Positions 1-7,661 of a stretch of 36,716 nucleotides of DNA are shown here, piece after piece. This DNA is from Acidobacteriota bacterium (lineage in GTDB: Bacteria; Acidobacteriota; Vicinamibacteria; Fen-336). The notes beneath the pieces were generated by a model. It saw nothing but the letters and a program-made list of their open reading frames with translations. It did no database searches and had not been told where the DNA came from. The position numbers and the translations under genes were made by a program. The stretch lies in contig JAJDNS010000171.1 of NCBI GenBank assembly GCA_022340585.1, positions 1 to 36,716 on the forward strand, written 5' to 3'. Within the stretch, counting starts at the first letter, position 1, and each line of letters starts with the position of its first letter.

Positions 1-37
1 TTTTCGCAACTGACTATCCACACGGAGAATAGCCGCC

Positions 38-379
38 ATGAAGATCGTCGAGCGCCAGGTTGATGACGTGGTGATCCTGGATCTTCACGGGAAGATCCTG
101 ATCGGTGAGGGGGACGACGCTCTCCGGGAGGCCGTGACGAAGCTGGCCGATTCCGGGCAGACCAAGATCCTTCTGAACCTGGCAGAGGTGCCGTACGTGG
201 ACTCCGCCGGACTCGGTGAGATCGTCCGCACGTACACCACGGTGAGCCGCAAGGGCGGCAAGCTGAAGCTGCTGAACCTCACCAAGAAGATCGAGGACCT
301 CCTGTCGATCACCAAGCTCCTGACCGTATTCGAGACTTACGAGTCGGAAGACGAGGCAGTCAACAGCTTCAAGTCGTGA
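38..379 (+). CDS. STAS-domain anti-sigma factor antagonist
   Basis: The 113-residue protein is a single STAS domain of the SpoIIAA/RsbV type. Such proteins bind an anti-sigma or switch kinase and are controlled by phosphorylation of one serine. The expected acceptor is Ser56 in the motif VDSAGLG, preceded by the usual beta-strand [12 protein letters not shown]. The C-terminal part ([23 protein letters not shown]) matches the standard STAS end, so the protein is complete. The ATG has a GGAG sequence ten bases upstream. No kinase of the RsbW type lies nearby; the only PP2C-type phosphatase that could act on it in this window is the SpoIIE protein at 29718, about 29 kb away. It precedes a glycan gene set by 70 bases and may be transcribed with it. 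The family call is firm and the partner is unknown. Confidence 0.93.
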   Translation: MKIVERQVDDVVILDLHGKILIGEGDDALREAVTKLADSGQTKILLNLAEVPYVDSAGLGEIVRTYTTVSRKGGKLKLLNLTKKIEDLLSITKLLTVFETYESEDEAVNSFKS

Positions 380-449
380 TCCCTGACGATCCGGTGGCGG
401 GCGGGCCCGCTGAGGCTCGCTCGCGCCACCGGTGCCGCAGTGGGGGCCG

Positions 450-1355
450 ATGACCCTCCCCCGAGCGCTCTTTGTCTCGCTCCGGCCCCACCAGTGGACC
501 AAGAACCTGGTGGTTCTGGCTGCGCTGGTCTTCTCGAAGCACCTGTTCGAGCCCGACGCGGTCCTGCGTGCAGGGCTGGCCTTCGCCATCTTCTGCGTCC
601 TCTCCGGTGCCGTCTACCTCGTGAACGACCTCCGCGACCTCGAGCAGGATCGGCTCCACCCGCAGAAGCGCTCGAGGCCCCTGGCCAGCGGCGAGCTGCC
701 GGTGGGGGTGGCGCGTGTGGCCGTCGCTTTTCTGCTCGCCGGTGGGCTCGGCGCCTCGCTGGCCCTCGGCCCGGGCTTCGCCGCCGCCGGCCTTTTCTAC
801 GTACTGCTGAATCTCGCCTACTCGTTCGGGGTCAAGAACGTCGTCATCCTCGACGTGCTGGCCATCTCCCTCGGGTTCGTCATCCGGGCCGTGGCCGGGG
901 CTCTCGCGATCGACGTCCGCTTCAGCAGCTGGCTGCTCGTCTGCACCATCCTGCTCGCCCTCTTCCTCTCCCTCGCCAAGCGCCGCCACGAGCTCGTCTC
1001 CCTCGACGCGGCGGCGAGCGAGCACCGGCAGATCCTGGCCGAGTACAGCCCCTACCTTCTCGATCAGATGATCTCGGTCGTCACCGCGTCCTGCGTCACC
1101 GCCTACGCCTTCTACACCATGGCCCCGGAGACGGTGGCGAAGTACGAGACCGAGCGGCTGGCACTGACCATTCCCTTCGTGCTCTACGGCATCTTCCGCT
1201 ATCTTTACCTCGTCCACCGCCGGGAGCGGGGAGGCAGCCCAACGGACATCCTGCTCACGGACCGGCCGCTGCTGGCGGCGGTGGCGCTGTGGGCAGTGGC
1301 CGTCGTGGTCATCGTCTACGGGGCGCCCGGGGCGCCGATGCCCCGAGGGGGGTAA
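450..1355 (+). CDS. UbiA-family decaprenyl-phosphate phosphoribosyltransferase-like protein
   Basis: A 301-residue polytopic membrane prenyltransferase of the UbiA superfamily. The first Asp-rich motif, NDLRDLEQDRLHPQK (about residues 59-73), followed by RPLASGELP, is the form seen in 5-phosphoribosyl-1-diphosphate:decaprenyl-phosphate phosphoribosyltransferases rather than in ubiquinone or heme enzymes. The opening RPHQWTKNLVV and the later GFVIRAVAGA and SLAKRRHEL segments agree. By family knowledge it would transfer phosphoribose from PRPP to a polyprenyl phosphate, giving a lipid-linked pentofuranose donor at the inner membrane. I chose the ATG at 450 because homology starts there; a GTG at 432 is also in frame. 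No DprE1/DprE2-type epimerase is in the window. It is followed nine bases later by the coiled-coil gene and then a glycosyltransferase, which supports a role in glycan assembly. Confidence 0.85.
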   Translation: MTLPRALFVSLRPHQWTKNLVVLAALVFSKHLFEPDAVLRAGLAFAIFCVLSGAVYLVNDLRDLEQDRLHPQKRSRPLASGELPVGVARVAVAFLLAGGLGASLALGPGFAAAGLFYVLLNLAYSFGVKNVVILDVLAISLGFVIRAVAGALAIDVRFSSWLLVCTILLALFLSLAKRRHELVSLDAAASEHRQILAEYSPYLLDQMISVVTASCVTAYAFYTMAPETVAKYETERLALTIPFVLYGIFRYLYLVHRRERGGSPTDILLTDRPLLAAVALWAVAVVVIVYGAPGAPMPRGG

Positions 1356-1364
1356 CGACAAGCC

Positions 1365-1916
1365 ATGAGCTTCGAGATCAAGGCCGAGGGAGTCGACGTC
1401 GAGGCGGTCCAGCTCGCGATCCGCCAGCGCATCGAGGAGAAGAAGAAGGGGCTCTACGACGACGCCGAGCTCCAGGCCCTCGCGGAGCGGGATCTCGAGC
1501 CGGTCCTGGATACGGGCGACGTGCCCGGCGCCCTGCTCGAAGAGCTCCGGGCCCGGGACGCTCAGTGGAACTACTCCTTCGACCCCGAGACCCTCTATCG
1601 CTCGAGCCGGGGTGCCGTGGGGCAGGCTCTCGAGATGTTTCGCCGGGCTCTTCGTCCGATCCAGAAGCTGTTCTGGAACCCCAATCCGATGATCTCCGCC
1701 CTCTCGCGCCAGTCCGACCTCAATCGCTACTCAGCTCACCTCTTCCACAACCTCGTCGTGGAGCTGACCCGGCTGAACCTGGAGGTGCGCGAGCTGAAGT
1801 CCCGTAACCTCCAGCTCGCAGCCCGGCTCGACCTGCTCGCCCGGAGGGAGAAGACCCTCGAGTCGATGGTCGTCTATCGGGACGGCTCGGAGGGCGCGGA
1901 GCCCGATCGCGGGTGA
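1365..1916 (+). CDS. Coiled-coil protein of glycan clusters, function unknown
   Basis: A 183-residue soluble, charged protein with no catalytic motif that I recognise. The N-terminal half contains a helical stretch (IRQRIEEKKKGLYDDAELQ) and the phrase WNYSFDPETLYRSSRG. The C-terminal half (about residues 115-170) is predicted helix with heptad-like spacing, LVVELTRLNLEVRELKSRN. The same architecture of a short N-terminal segment, an aromatic W-NP sequence and a terminal coiled coil is common in accessory or N-terminal parts of methyltransferases and glycosyltransferases in exopolysaccharide loci, so I infer a scaffold or partner role. Its stop codon overlaps the GTG start of the next glycosyltransferase by four bases, implying translational coupling. 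The gene is real on coding character and context; the function is not known. Confidence 0.75.
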   Translation: MSFEIKAEGVDVEAVQLAIRQRIEEKKKGLYDDAELQALAERDLEPVLDTGDVPGALLEELRARDAQWNYSFDPETLYRSSRGAVGQALEMFRRALRPIQKLFWNPNPMISALSRQSDLNRYSAHLFHNLVVELTRLNLEVRELKSRNLQLAARLDLLARREKTLESMVVYRDGSEGAEPDRG

Positions 1917-2983
1917 CGCCTCCTGTTCCGCAGCTGCTGGCCGCCCTTTCCTACGGGGACGCCATCTCGAACGAGGCCCTGGCCATCCAGAAGCACCTGC
2001 GGGAAGCCGGCTTCGAGTCGGAGATCTTCGCCGAGAAGGTCCACCCTCGCATGTCGCACCTCGCGCGCCCTCTCTGGAAGTACCGGGAGGTCTCCTCCCC
2101 GGAGACGGTGTGCCTCTTCCACTTCTCCATCGGCAGCGCTTCGAGCCGCCTGATCTACCGGGCCCCGGACCGCCTGGTGTCGATCTACCACAACATCACT
2201 CCCGCCGGGTTCTTTGTCGGCTTCCACCCCCACCTCGCCGGGCTGTGCCACCACGGGCGGCGGGAGCTGGCCGCCTTCGCCCCGCGCACCGAGCTGGCCC
2301 TGGGTGACAGCGAGTACAACCGTCGGGAGCTCGAGGCGGCCGGCTACCCCCGGACCGCGGTGCTCCCCATCGTCCTCGACTTTCCCCGCTACGAGAGGCG
2401 CCCCTCCCCGGTCGTGGGCCGGCTGTACGACGACGGTCGCACCAACATCCTCTTCGTGGGACGGATCATTCCCAACAAGAAGATCGACGACCTGATCCGC
2501 ACCTTCGCCTACTACCAGAGGTGGTTCGATCCCTCGAGCCGGCTGCTTCTCGTCGGCGACACCCGGGGCTTCGAGCGCTACCTCAGCCGTCTGCAGGAGC
2601 TGGTGTCCACCCTGGGGGCGGACGGCGTGGTCTTCACTGGCCAGGTCGACGACGACGATCTCTATGCCTACTACCGGGTTGCCGACGCCTTCCTCTGTCT
2701 CTCCGAGCACGAGGGCTTCTGCGTGCCCCTCCAGGAGGCCATGCACGCCGGGGTGCCGGTGATCGCCTACGACGCCGGGGCGGTGCCGGAGACGCTGCAT
2801 GGGGGAGGGCTTCTCCTCGACGACAAGAGCCCGGAGAAGGTCGCCGCCCTCCTCGCCGAGGTGAGGGGCAACCCGGCTCTTCGCCAGAGAATCCTCGACA
2901 CCCAGGCGCGGGCCGTTCAGGAGATCCGGACCACCGACTTTGGGGCGCTCCTGGCGGACCGTCTCCAGCCCGTTCTCGGCTAG
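1913..2983 (+). CDS. GT4-type glycosyltransferase, paralogue 1 of 3
   Basis: A 356-residue GT-B fold transferase of the GT4 type. The nucleotide-sugar half carries the retaining EX7E motif with Glu267 and Glu275 (EGFCVPLQE), preceded by FVGRIIPNKKIDDLI and followed by GVPVIAYDAGAVPETL. The acceptor half starts with YGDAISNEALAIQKHLREAG and includes YHNITP and GDSEYNRRELEAAG. These last motifs recur in the genes at 4265 and 5374, so the three are paralogues. It starts at a GTG that overlaps the previous stop. It probably acts at the cytoplasmic face of the inner membrane, adding a sugar to a lipid-linked or glycan acceptor. Donor and acceptor cannot be read from sequence. The gene ends 35 bases before the oppositely oriented membrane transferase. 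Confidence 0.93.
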   Translation: MTPPVPQLLAALSYGDAISNEALAIQKHLREAGFESEIFAEKVHPRMSHLARPLWKYREVSSPETVCLFHFSIGSASSRLIYRAPDRLVSIYHNITPAGFFVGFHPHLAGLCHHGRRELAAFAPRTELALGDSEYNRRELEAAGYPRTAVLPIVLDFPRYERRPSPVVGRLYDDGRTNILFVGRIIPNKKIDDLIRTFAYYQRWFDPSSRLLLVGDTRGFERYLSRLQELVSTLGADGVVFTGQVDDDDLYAYYRVADAFLCLSEHEGFCVPLQEAMHAGVPVIAYDAGAVPETLHGGGLLLDDKSPEKVAALLAEVRGNPALRQRILDTQARAVQEIRTTDFGALLADRLQPVLG

Positions 2984-3017
2984 AACGACCGCCCGGCCGG
3001 GGGCTCCCGGGCCCCGC

Positions 3018-4148
3018 TCAGACCAGCACCGACGCGAAGAAGAGGCGTCCCAGCGCCCACGTCGCCACCACGAAGGCCGCCGCGAAGGCGAGCAGGACGC
3101 CGACGGGCAGGCGTCGGCCCAGCAGCACCGTGAGAAGCAACGTCGACTCCGCCCGGTGCAGCGCCGCCCGGCCGGCGATCAGGGGGACGAGCCAGTACGC
3201 GGCCAGGAAGACGAGCAGCAGCACCTCGGAGGTTTCGAGGGTCTTGCGGTTTCTCAGGGACACGACGGCGAGCGTCACGACCCAGATCAGCACGAGGAGG
3301 GTCTGGGCCGCCGGGATCGCGGCGTGGGGATCGATGGGGTCGGCGCCCAGCGCCTGAAAACGGTACGCCAGGGTGGCGAGGGGGTTGTGCAGGCCGTGGC
3401 CGTACTTCGCCTGGACCCGCCAGAAGGCGTTCCACACGCCCAGGACCTGCAGGTGCCAGATCACCACCGCGGCCGGGCCCAGAGTGGTGGTGGCGGCGAC
3501 GACGAGCCAGCGCGTCCACTCACGTCGAAGCGCCACCAGCCCCGCGACGACGGTGACCGGGGCGAGCAGGAACCCGGTGGTGTAGGTGATGGCGGCCAGT
3601 GGAGCGGCGACCGCAGCCCGGGCGATTCGGTCGCGGGCCAGGCCGCCGTACCAGGCCAGGCAGCACAAGGCGAAGAGCGAGATCGGGAAGGATGCGTGGT
3701 GATACACGACACCGGGGAAGAACGCAGCCAGGGCGAGGGTCGGCGGGCCGAGGCGGCGGGGCCAGGCCGCCAGGTGGAGAATCCAGAGCACGGCCAGCGT
3801 GGCCAGGGTGGCCAGGGCGGAAACGAGGGCCGCGGCGAACCGTGTGCGCACCCCCACCGACCGGAGCGCCCTGACCACCAGGGGCTGGGCCGGCATCCAT
3901 CCGGCGTTCCCGCAGGCCAGCGCGCCGGTTTCGGGACAGGGGCGCAGGGTGTAGCCCCGCATGGCGATGTCCAGGTAGAGGCCACAGTCGCCCCGGCACC
4001 AGGCCCGGGCGCGCCAGGGATCGACGTCCACGCCCACCGCACTCCAGGACAGCAGGAGCCGGGCCAGAACGAAGGCGACGAGGGGTGGAGCCGCGAGGTA
4101 CAGCAGCCTCCTCGCCGGGCGGTCGGGTGCGCTCGCGGTCTCGGCCAT
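3018..4148 (-). CDS. Polytopic GT-C membrane protein, PIG-V-like mannosyltransferase candidate
   Basis: A 376-residue protein with about ten hydrophobic segments. Early in the chain it has LYLDIAMRGYTL, with an Asp in the first outer loop as in GT-C enzymes that use polyprenyl-phosphate sugars, and then GNAGWMPAQPLVVRAL, which resembles the WxPxxP-like region of PIG-V-type mannosyltransferases. The start at 4148 (MAETASAPDRPARRLLYLAAPP) puts the first membrane segment close to the N-terminus; upstream codons encode a Gly/Pro-rich stretch unlikely to be translated. It is alone on the minus strand, between two glycosyltransferase operons and divergent from the one at 4265. Assignment to PIG-V rather than to a general ArnT/PMT-like GT-C family is tentative. 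Context supports glycan assembly on the periplasmic side. Confidence 0.7.
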   Translation of the reverse strand: MAETASAPDRPARRLLYLAAPPLVAFVLARLLLSWSAVGVDVDPWRARAWCRGDCGLYLDIAMRGYTLRPCPETGALACGNAGWMPAQPLVVRALRSVGVRTRFAAALVSALATLATLAVLWILHLAAWPRRLGPPTLALAAFFPGVVYHHASFPISLFALCCLAWYGGLARDRIARAAVAAPLAAITYTTGFLLAPVTVVAGLVALRREWTRWLVVAATTTLGPAAVVIWHLQVLGVWNAFWRVQAKYGHGLHNPLATLAYRFQALGADPIDPHAAIPAAQTLLVLIWVVTLAVVSLRNRKTLETSEVLLLVFLAAYWLVPLIAGRAALHRAESTLLLTVLLGRRLPVGVLLAFAAAFVVATWALGRLFFASVLV

Positions 4149-4247
4149 CTCAGATCCCCGCTGGCAGGCCACCCCACCGCCGGGCGGCGCGGGGCCGAGC
4201 CCCGCGATCGGCGGGGCTGAGTATATCCCGGGTCGCACCAGGTGTTG

Positions 4248-4256
4248 TGCTAGATT
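4248..4256 (+). promoter_or_regulatory. Extended -10 promoter for the second glycosyltransferase operon
   Basis: TGC-TAGATT gives the extended -10 signature (TGN plus a -10 hexamer with four matches to TATAAT). The ATG of the glycosyltransferase at 4265 follows after only eight bases, so transcription would begin at or almost at the start codon. I see no good -35 box. Confidence 0.5.
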
Positions 4257-4264
4257 CGCCTGCC

Positions 4265-5374
4265 ATGGGCGATCCGACCGGGACTGCCGAGCCGGTGCGT
4301 GGCGTCCACCAGATCCTGCCGGCCCTGCATCACGGGGATGCGGTGGGCAACGAGGCCCTGGCCTGGCGTCGCCACCTGAGGGGGGCCGGCTTCCAGTCCG
4401 AGATCTTCGCCGGGGTCGTCGACCACGAGATCGCCACCGACGCGCGCCCCCTCGGGGAGTGGCCCGGTGAGGATCCTCAGTCGATCACCGTCTTCCACTA
4501 CGGCCCGGGCAGCCTCGTCGGCCGACGGGCGGCGGAGGCTCGGGGCCCCCTGGTCCTTCGTTACCACAACGTCACCCCGGCCGCCCTCCTCCTCCCCCAC
4601 GCGACCGGCCCGGCCCGGCTCGCGGTCGAAGCCCGGGCGGAGCTCGTTGCCCTGTGTGGTCGGGCCGCGCTCGGTCTGGGTGTCAGCGAGTTCAACCGTC
4701 GCGACCTCGAGGCCCTGGGGTGCGGGAGGACGGCGGTGCTGCCCCTCGCCCTGGATCTCGGGGCTTCGCGGAGGTCCCGCTCTCCCGTAGCGCGGCGTCT
4801 CTTCGCCGACGGGCGGACCAACGTCCTCGTGGTCGGGCGCCTCGCCCCGAACAAGAGGGTCGAGGACTCTCTCGGGGCCTTTGCGGCCTACCAGGGAGCC
4901 TTCGATCCCGGCAGCCGACTCCTCCTGGTCGGCAGCGACCGAGGGCTCGAGGGGTACGGTCGTCGGCTGCGGGAGAGAGTCCGCGATCTGCGACTCGAGC
5001 GCGTCGTCTTCCTCGGACACGTCGACGACGACGACCTGCGCGCCCTCTACGCGGTGGCCGACGTCCTGCTTTGTCTCTCGGAGCACGAGGGTTTCTGCGC
5101 TCCTCTCCTGGAGGCGATGCAGTTCGGGGTGCCGGTGGTGGCCTACGACGCCGGGGCAGTGCGGGAGACCCTGGGGGGGGCGGGTGTCCTGCTTCGAGAG
5201 AAGGCCCCCGGGCTGGTAGCCGGGATCCTCGACCAGATCACCCGGGACCGCGCGTTGAGGGCGGCGGTGATCGAGGGCCAGCGGGTGGCGATGGAACGGC
5301 GGCGGGCGCTGGACTACCCGGCTCTCCTGCTCCGTCTCCTGGAGCCCATTCTCGCTGGAGTATCCTCTCGGTAA
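4265..5374 (+). CDS. GT4-type glycosyltransferase, paralogue 2 of 3
   Basis: A 369-residue GT-B transferase closely related to the one at 1913. It shares HGDAVGNEALAWRRHLRGAG, YHNVTPAALL, GVSEFNRRDLEALG, VVGRLAPNKRVEDSL and the EX7E motif (Glu275 and Glu283, EGFCAPLLE), then GVPVVAYDAGAVRETLGGAG. The ATG at 4265 is chosen because homology with its paralogues begins about 14 residues later and because the promoter at 4248 would exclude the upstream in-frame ATG at 4085. Its stop codon shares one base with the ATG of the next gene. It opens a five-gene operon that ends at 9172. A run of eight G at 5173-5180 lies in the coding sequence. The sugar transferred is unknown. Confidence 0.93.
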   Translation: MGDPTGTAEPVRGVHQILPALHHGDAVGNEALAWRRHLRGAGFQSEIFAGVVDHEIATDARPLGEWPGEDPQSITVFHYGPGSLVGRRAAEARGPLVLRYHNVTPAALLLPHATGPARLAVEARAELVALCGRAALGLGVSEFNRRDLEALGCGRTAVLPLALDLGASRRSRSPVARRLFADGRTNVLVVGRLAPNKRVEDSLGAFAAYQGAFDPGSRLLLVGSDRGLEGYGRRLRERVRDLRLERVVFLGHVDDDDLRALYAVADVLLCLSEHEGFCAPLLEAMQFGVPVVAYDAGAVRETLGGAGVLLREKAPGLVAGILDQITRDRALRAAVIEGQRVAMERRRALDYPALLLRLLEPILAGVSSR

Positions 5375-6462
5375 TGCGGATCGACCAGTGGACTCCGGCG
5401 CTGCACCGGGGTGATGCGATCGGAGACTCCACGCTGCTCATGCGCGACACCTTTCGGCGCTGGGGGCACGACGCCGAGGTCTACTCCCTCACCGTGGACG
5501 AGGACCTGGAGGGGGAGGTGAGGCGCTGGGTCGACTGGCGTCCCGGGAGCTCGTCCGACGTCGTGATCCTCCACTACGCCCTGCCGTCGCCCCTCACCTC
5601 GGCCCTGGCCGACCAGCCGACCCGCCGCGTCCTGATCCATCACAACGTCACCCCCCCCGAGTACTACGAGCCCTGGGATCCCGAGGTCGCCCACATCTGC
5701 AGGCTGGCCCGGGCCGAGCTGCCGGGGCTCGCCCCTCGCGTCGACCTGGCTCTCGGTGACAGCGAGTTCAACCGTCTCGAGCTCGAGGCGGCCGGATTCA
5801 GACGCACCGGGGTCCTCCCGATCTACATGGACTTCGACCGCTATCGGCAGCCGGCCAACCCGGTGCTCCACGAGAGCCTCGCCGACGGGCGGGCCAACCT
5901 CCTGTTCGTGGGGCGCGTCGCCCCCAACAAGAAGCACGAGGACCTCATCCGACTCGCTTCCTTCTGGAAGCGCTTCGTCTCACCCGGCGTGCGGCTGGTT
6001 CTCGTGGGCCGTCTCCCGCGACGCACGACCGGCACCGGTCGGCCGGTCCCGCGCCACTACTTCGATGCCCTGCAGTCGCAGTTCTACGAGGAGGGGCTCA
6101 CGCCCGACGAGGTGGTCTTTCTCGGGCACGTGGAGGACGATGACCTCCTCGCCAGCTACCGGGCGGCCGGTCTCTTCGTCTCCATGAGCGAGCACGAGGG
6201 CTTCGGCGTGCCTCTGGTCGAGTCCATGCTGATGCGGGTTCCGGTGCTCGCCTACTCGGTCACCGCCGTGCCCCACACCCTCGGCGGGGCCGGCGTGCAG
6301 TTCACCGAGAAGCGCCTGCCCGAGGTGGCCGAGCTGGCCGCCGCCCTCGTCACCGACCCGGCCCTGCGCGCCGCGGTGCTGACCGAGCAGGACCGGCGTC
6401 TCGCCGCCTTCGCCCCCGGCGCGGTGGAGGCCACGCTGAGGGCCCACGTGGACTCGCTGTGA
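5374..6462 (+). CDS. GT4-type glycosyltransferase, paralogue 3 of 3
   Basis: A 362-residue GT-B transferase and the most diverged of the three paralogues. The N-terminal signature reads HRGDAIGDSTLLMRDTFRRWG, followed by HHNVTPPEYYEPWD, LGDSEFNRLELEAAG and FVGRVAPNKKHEDLI. The retaining EX7E motif is Glu275 and Glu283 (EGFGVPLVE). Compared with its two relatives it carries an insertion of about ten residues rich in Arg and Thr (RLPRRTTGTGRPVPRHYF) between the strand LVLVGR and the next helix. It starts at ATG 5374, one base overlapping the upstream stop, and ends in a GTGA overlap with the next gene. It should act together with its neighbours in sequential sugar addition. Confidence 0.93.
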   Translation: MRIDQWTPALHRGDAIGDSTLLMRDTFRRWGHDAEVYSLTVDEDLEGEVRRWVDWRPGSSSDVVILHYALPSPLTSALADQPTRRVLIHHNVTPPEYYEPWDPEVAHICRLARAELPGLAPRVDLALGDSEFNRLELEAAGFRRTGVLPIYMDFDRYRQPANPVLHESLADGRANLLFVGRVAPNKKHEDLIRLASFWKRFVSPGVRLVLVGRLPRRTTGTGRPVPRHYFDALQSQFYEEGLTPDEVVFLGHVEDDDLLASYRAAGLFVSMSEHEGFGVPLVESMLMRVPVLAYSVTAVPHTLGGAGVQFTEKRLPEVAELAAALVTDPALRAAVLTEQDRRLAAFAPGAVEATLRAHVDSL

Positions 6463-7661
6463 CCCCTCGCCCCGACGTCGCCTTCGTCGTCCAGCGCTAC
6501 GGGCCCGATGTCACCGGGGGCTCGGAGGCGCTCGCCCGTGCCGTGGCCGAGCGCCTCACCCCGACCCATCGGATCACCGTCTTCACCACCTGTGCCCGCG
6601 ACTACGTCACCTGGCGGAACGAGCTGGATGAGGGACGCGAGGAGCACGACGGCGTCGTCGTCCGCCGCTTCCCGGTGGAGGAGGAACGGGACCTCGACGC
6701 CTTCAACGCGTTCTCGGAGACCCTCTACCGCCAGCCCCACTCCGCCGAGGACGAGCTCGAGTGGCTGCGGCGCCAGGGGCCCCACGTCCCCCGACTTGTG
6801 GACGCCCTGGGGGAGGAAGCCGACCGGTTCGCGGCGGTGGTCTTCTTCACCTACCTCTACTACCCGACGTACTGGGGGCTCCGGGCGGCTGGGGACCGGG
6901 CCATCCTGGTCCCCACCGCCCACGACGAGCCGCCCCTGCGCTTCGGGCTCTACCGGGAGGTCTTCGCGCTTCCCCGGGCCCTGGCCTTCCTGACTCCGGC
7001 CGAGGAGCGCCTGGTCCGGGGCCGCTTCGACCTGGGAGCGAGGCCGGCGCAGGTGGCAGGCATGGGCGTGGATGTGCCCGTGTCCCCGGACGTGGCCTCC
7101 CTCCGCGCCCGCCACCGGATCGACGGTCCCTGGATCCTCTACGCGGGGCGGATCGATGCCGGGAAGGGATGCGCCGAGATGCTGGACTTCTACGAGCGCT
7201 ATCGGCGAACGGCCGAAGACCCGCCGGACCTCCTCCTGATCGGGCGCCTGGCCCTCTCCGACGTCGAGCGGCCCGGCGTGCGCTACCTCGGCTACCTCTC
7301 CGAGGAGGAGAAGGCCGCCGCCATCGCCGGGGCTCGGGTGGTCGTCTGCCCCAGCCCCTACGAGAGCTTCTCCATCGTCCTCCTCGAAGGCATGGCTCAC
7401 GGGGTCCCCGGGCTCGTCAACGGGCGCTCCGAGGTGCTGAAGGACCACAGCCTCCGGTCGAACGCAGCCCTCTTCTACGACGACGGCGAGGAGTTCGGAG
7501 AAGCCCTGGACCTGCTCGTTCGCCGCGATGCGCTTCGCGACGCCCTCGGCGTCAACGGCCGAGCCTACGTCCGGGAGAACTACCGCTGGGACGCCGTGCT
7601 CGACAGCTGGCGGTCCCTCGTGCAGCTCGTGTCGTCCGCCGGCGGCGGGCCGCGGCCATGA
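6459..7661 (+). CDS. GT4-type glycosyltransferase, distinct from the three paralogues
   Basis: A 400-residue GT-B transferase starting at GTG 6459. The N-terminus, FVVQRYGPDVTGGSEALARAVAERL, is the glycine-rich acceptor loop of classical GT4 enzymes. ILYAGRIDAGKGCAEMLDFY opens the nucleotide-sugar domain and the EX7E motif is Glu302 and Glu310 (ESFSIVLLE), followed by GMAHGVPGLVNG. It does not share the GDAI/YHN-TP signature of the upstream genes, so it comes from a different subfamily. It overlaps both neighbours by four bases (GTGA upstream, ATGA downstream), which indicates tight translational coupling with the GT39-like membrane protein. Donor and acceptor are unknown. Confidence 0.92.
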   Translation: MTPRPDVAFVVQRYGPDVTGGSEALARAVAERLTPTHRITVFTTCARDYVTWRNELDEGREEHDGVVVRRFPVEEERDLDAFNAFSETLYRQPHSAEDELEWLRRQGPHVPRLVDALGEEADRFAAVVFFTYLYYPTYWGLRAAGDRAILVPTAHDEPPLRFGLYREVFALPRALAFLTPAEERLVRGRFDLGARPAQVAGMGVDVPVSPDVASLRARHRIDGPWILYAGRIDAGKGCAEMLDFYERYRRTAEDPPDLLLIGRLALSDVERPGVRYLGYLSEEEKAAAIAGARVVVCPSPYESFSIVLLEGMAHGVPGLVNGRSEVLKDHSLRSNAALFYDDGEEFGEALDLLVRRDALRDALGVNGRAYVRENYRWDAVLDSWRSLVQLVSSAGGGPRP

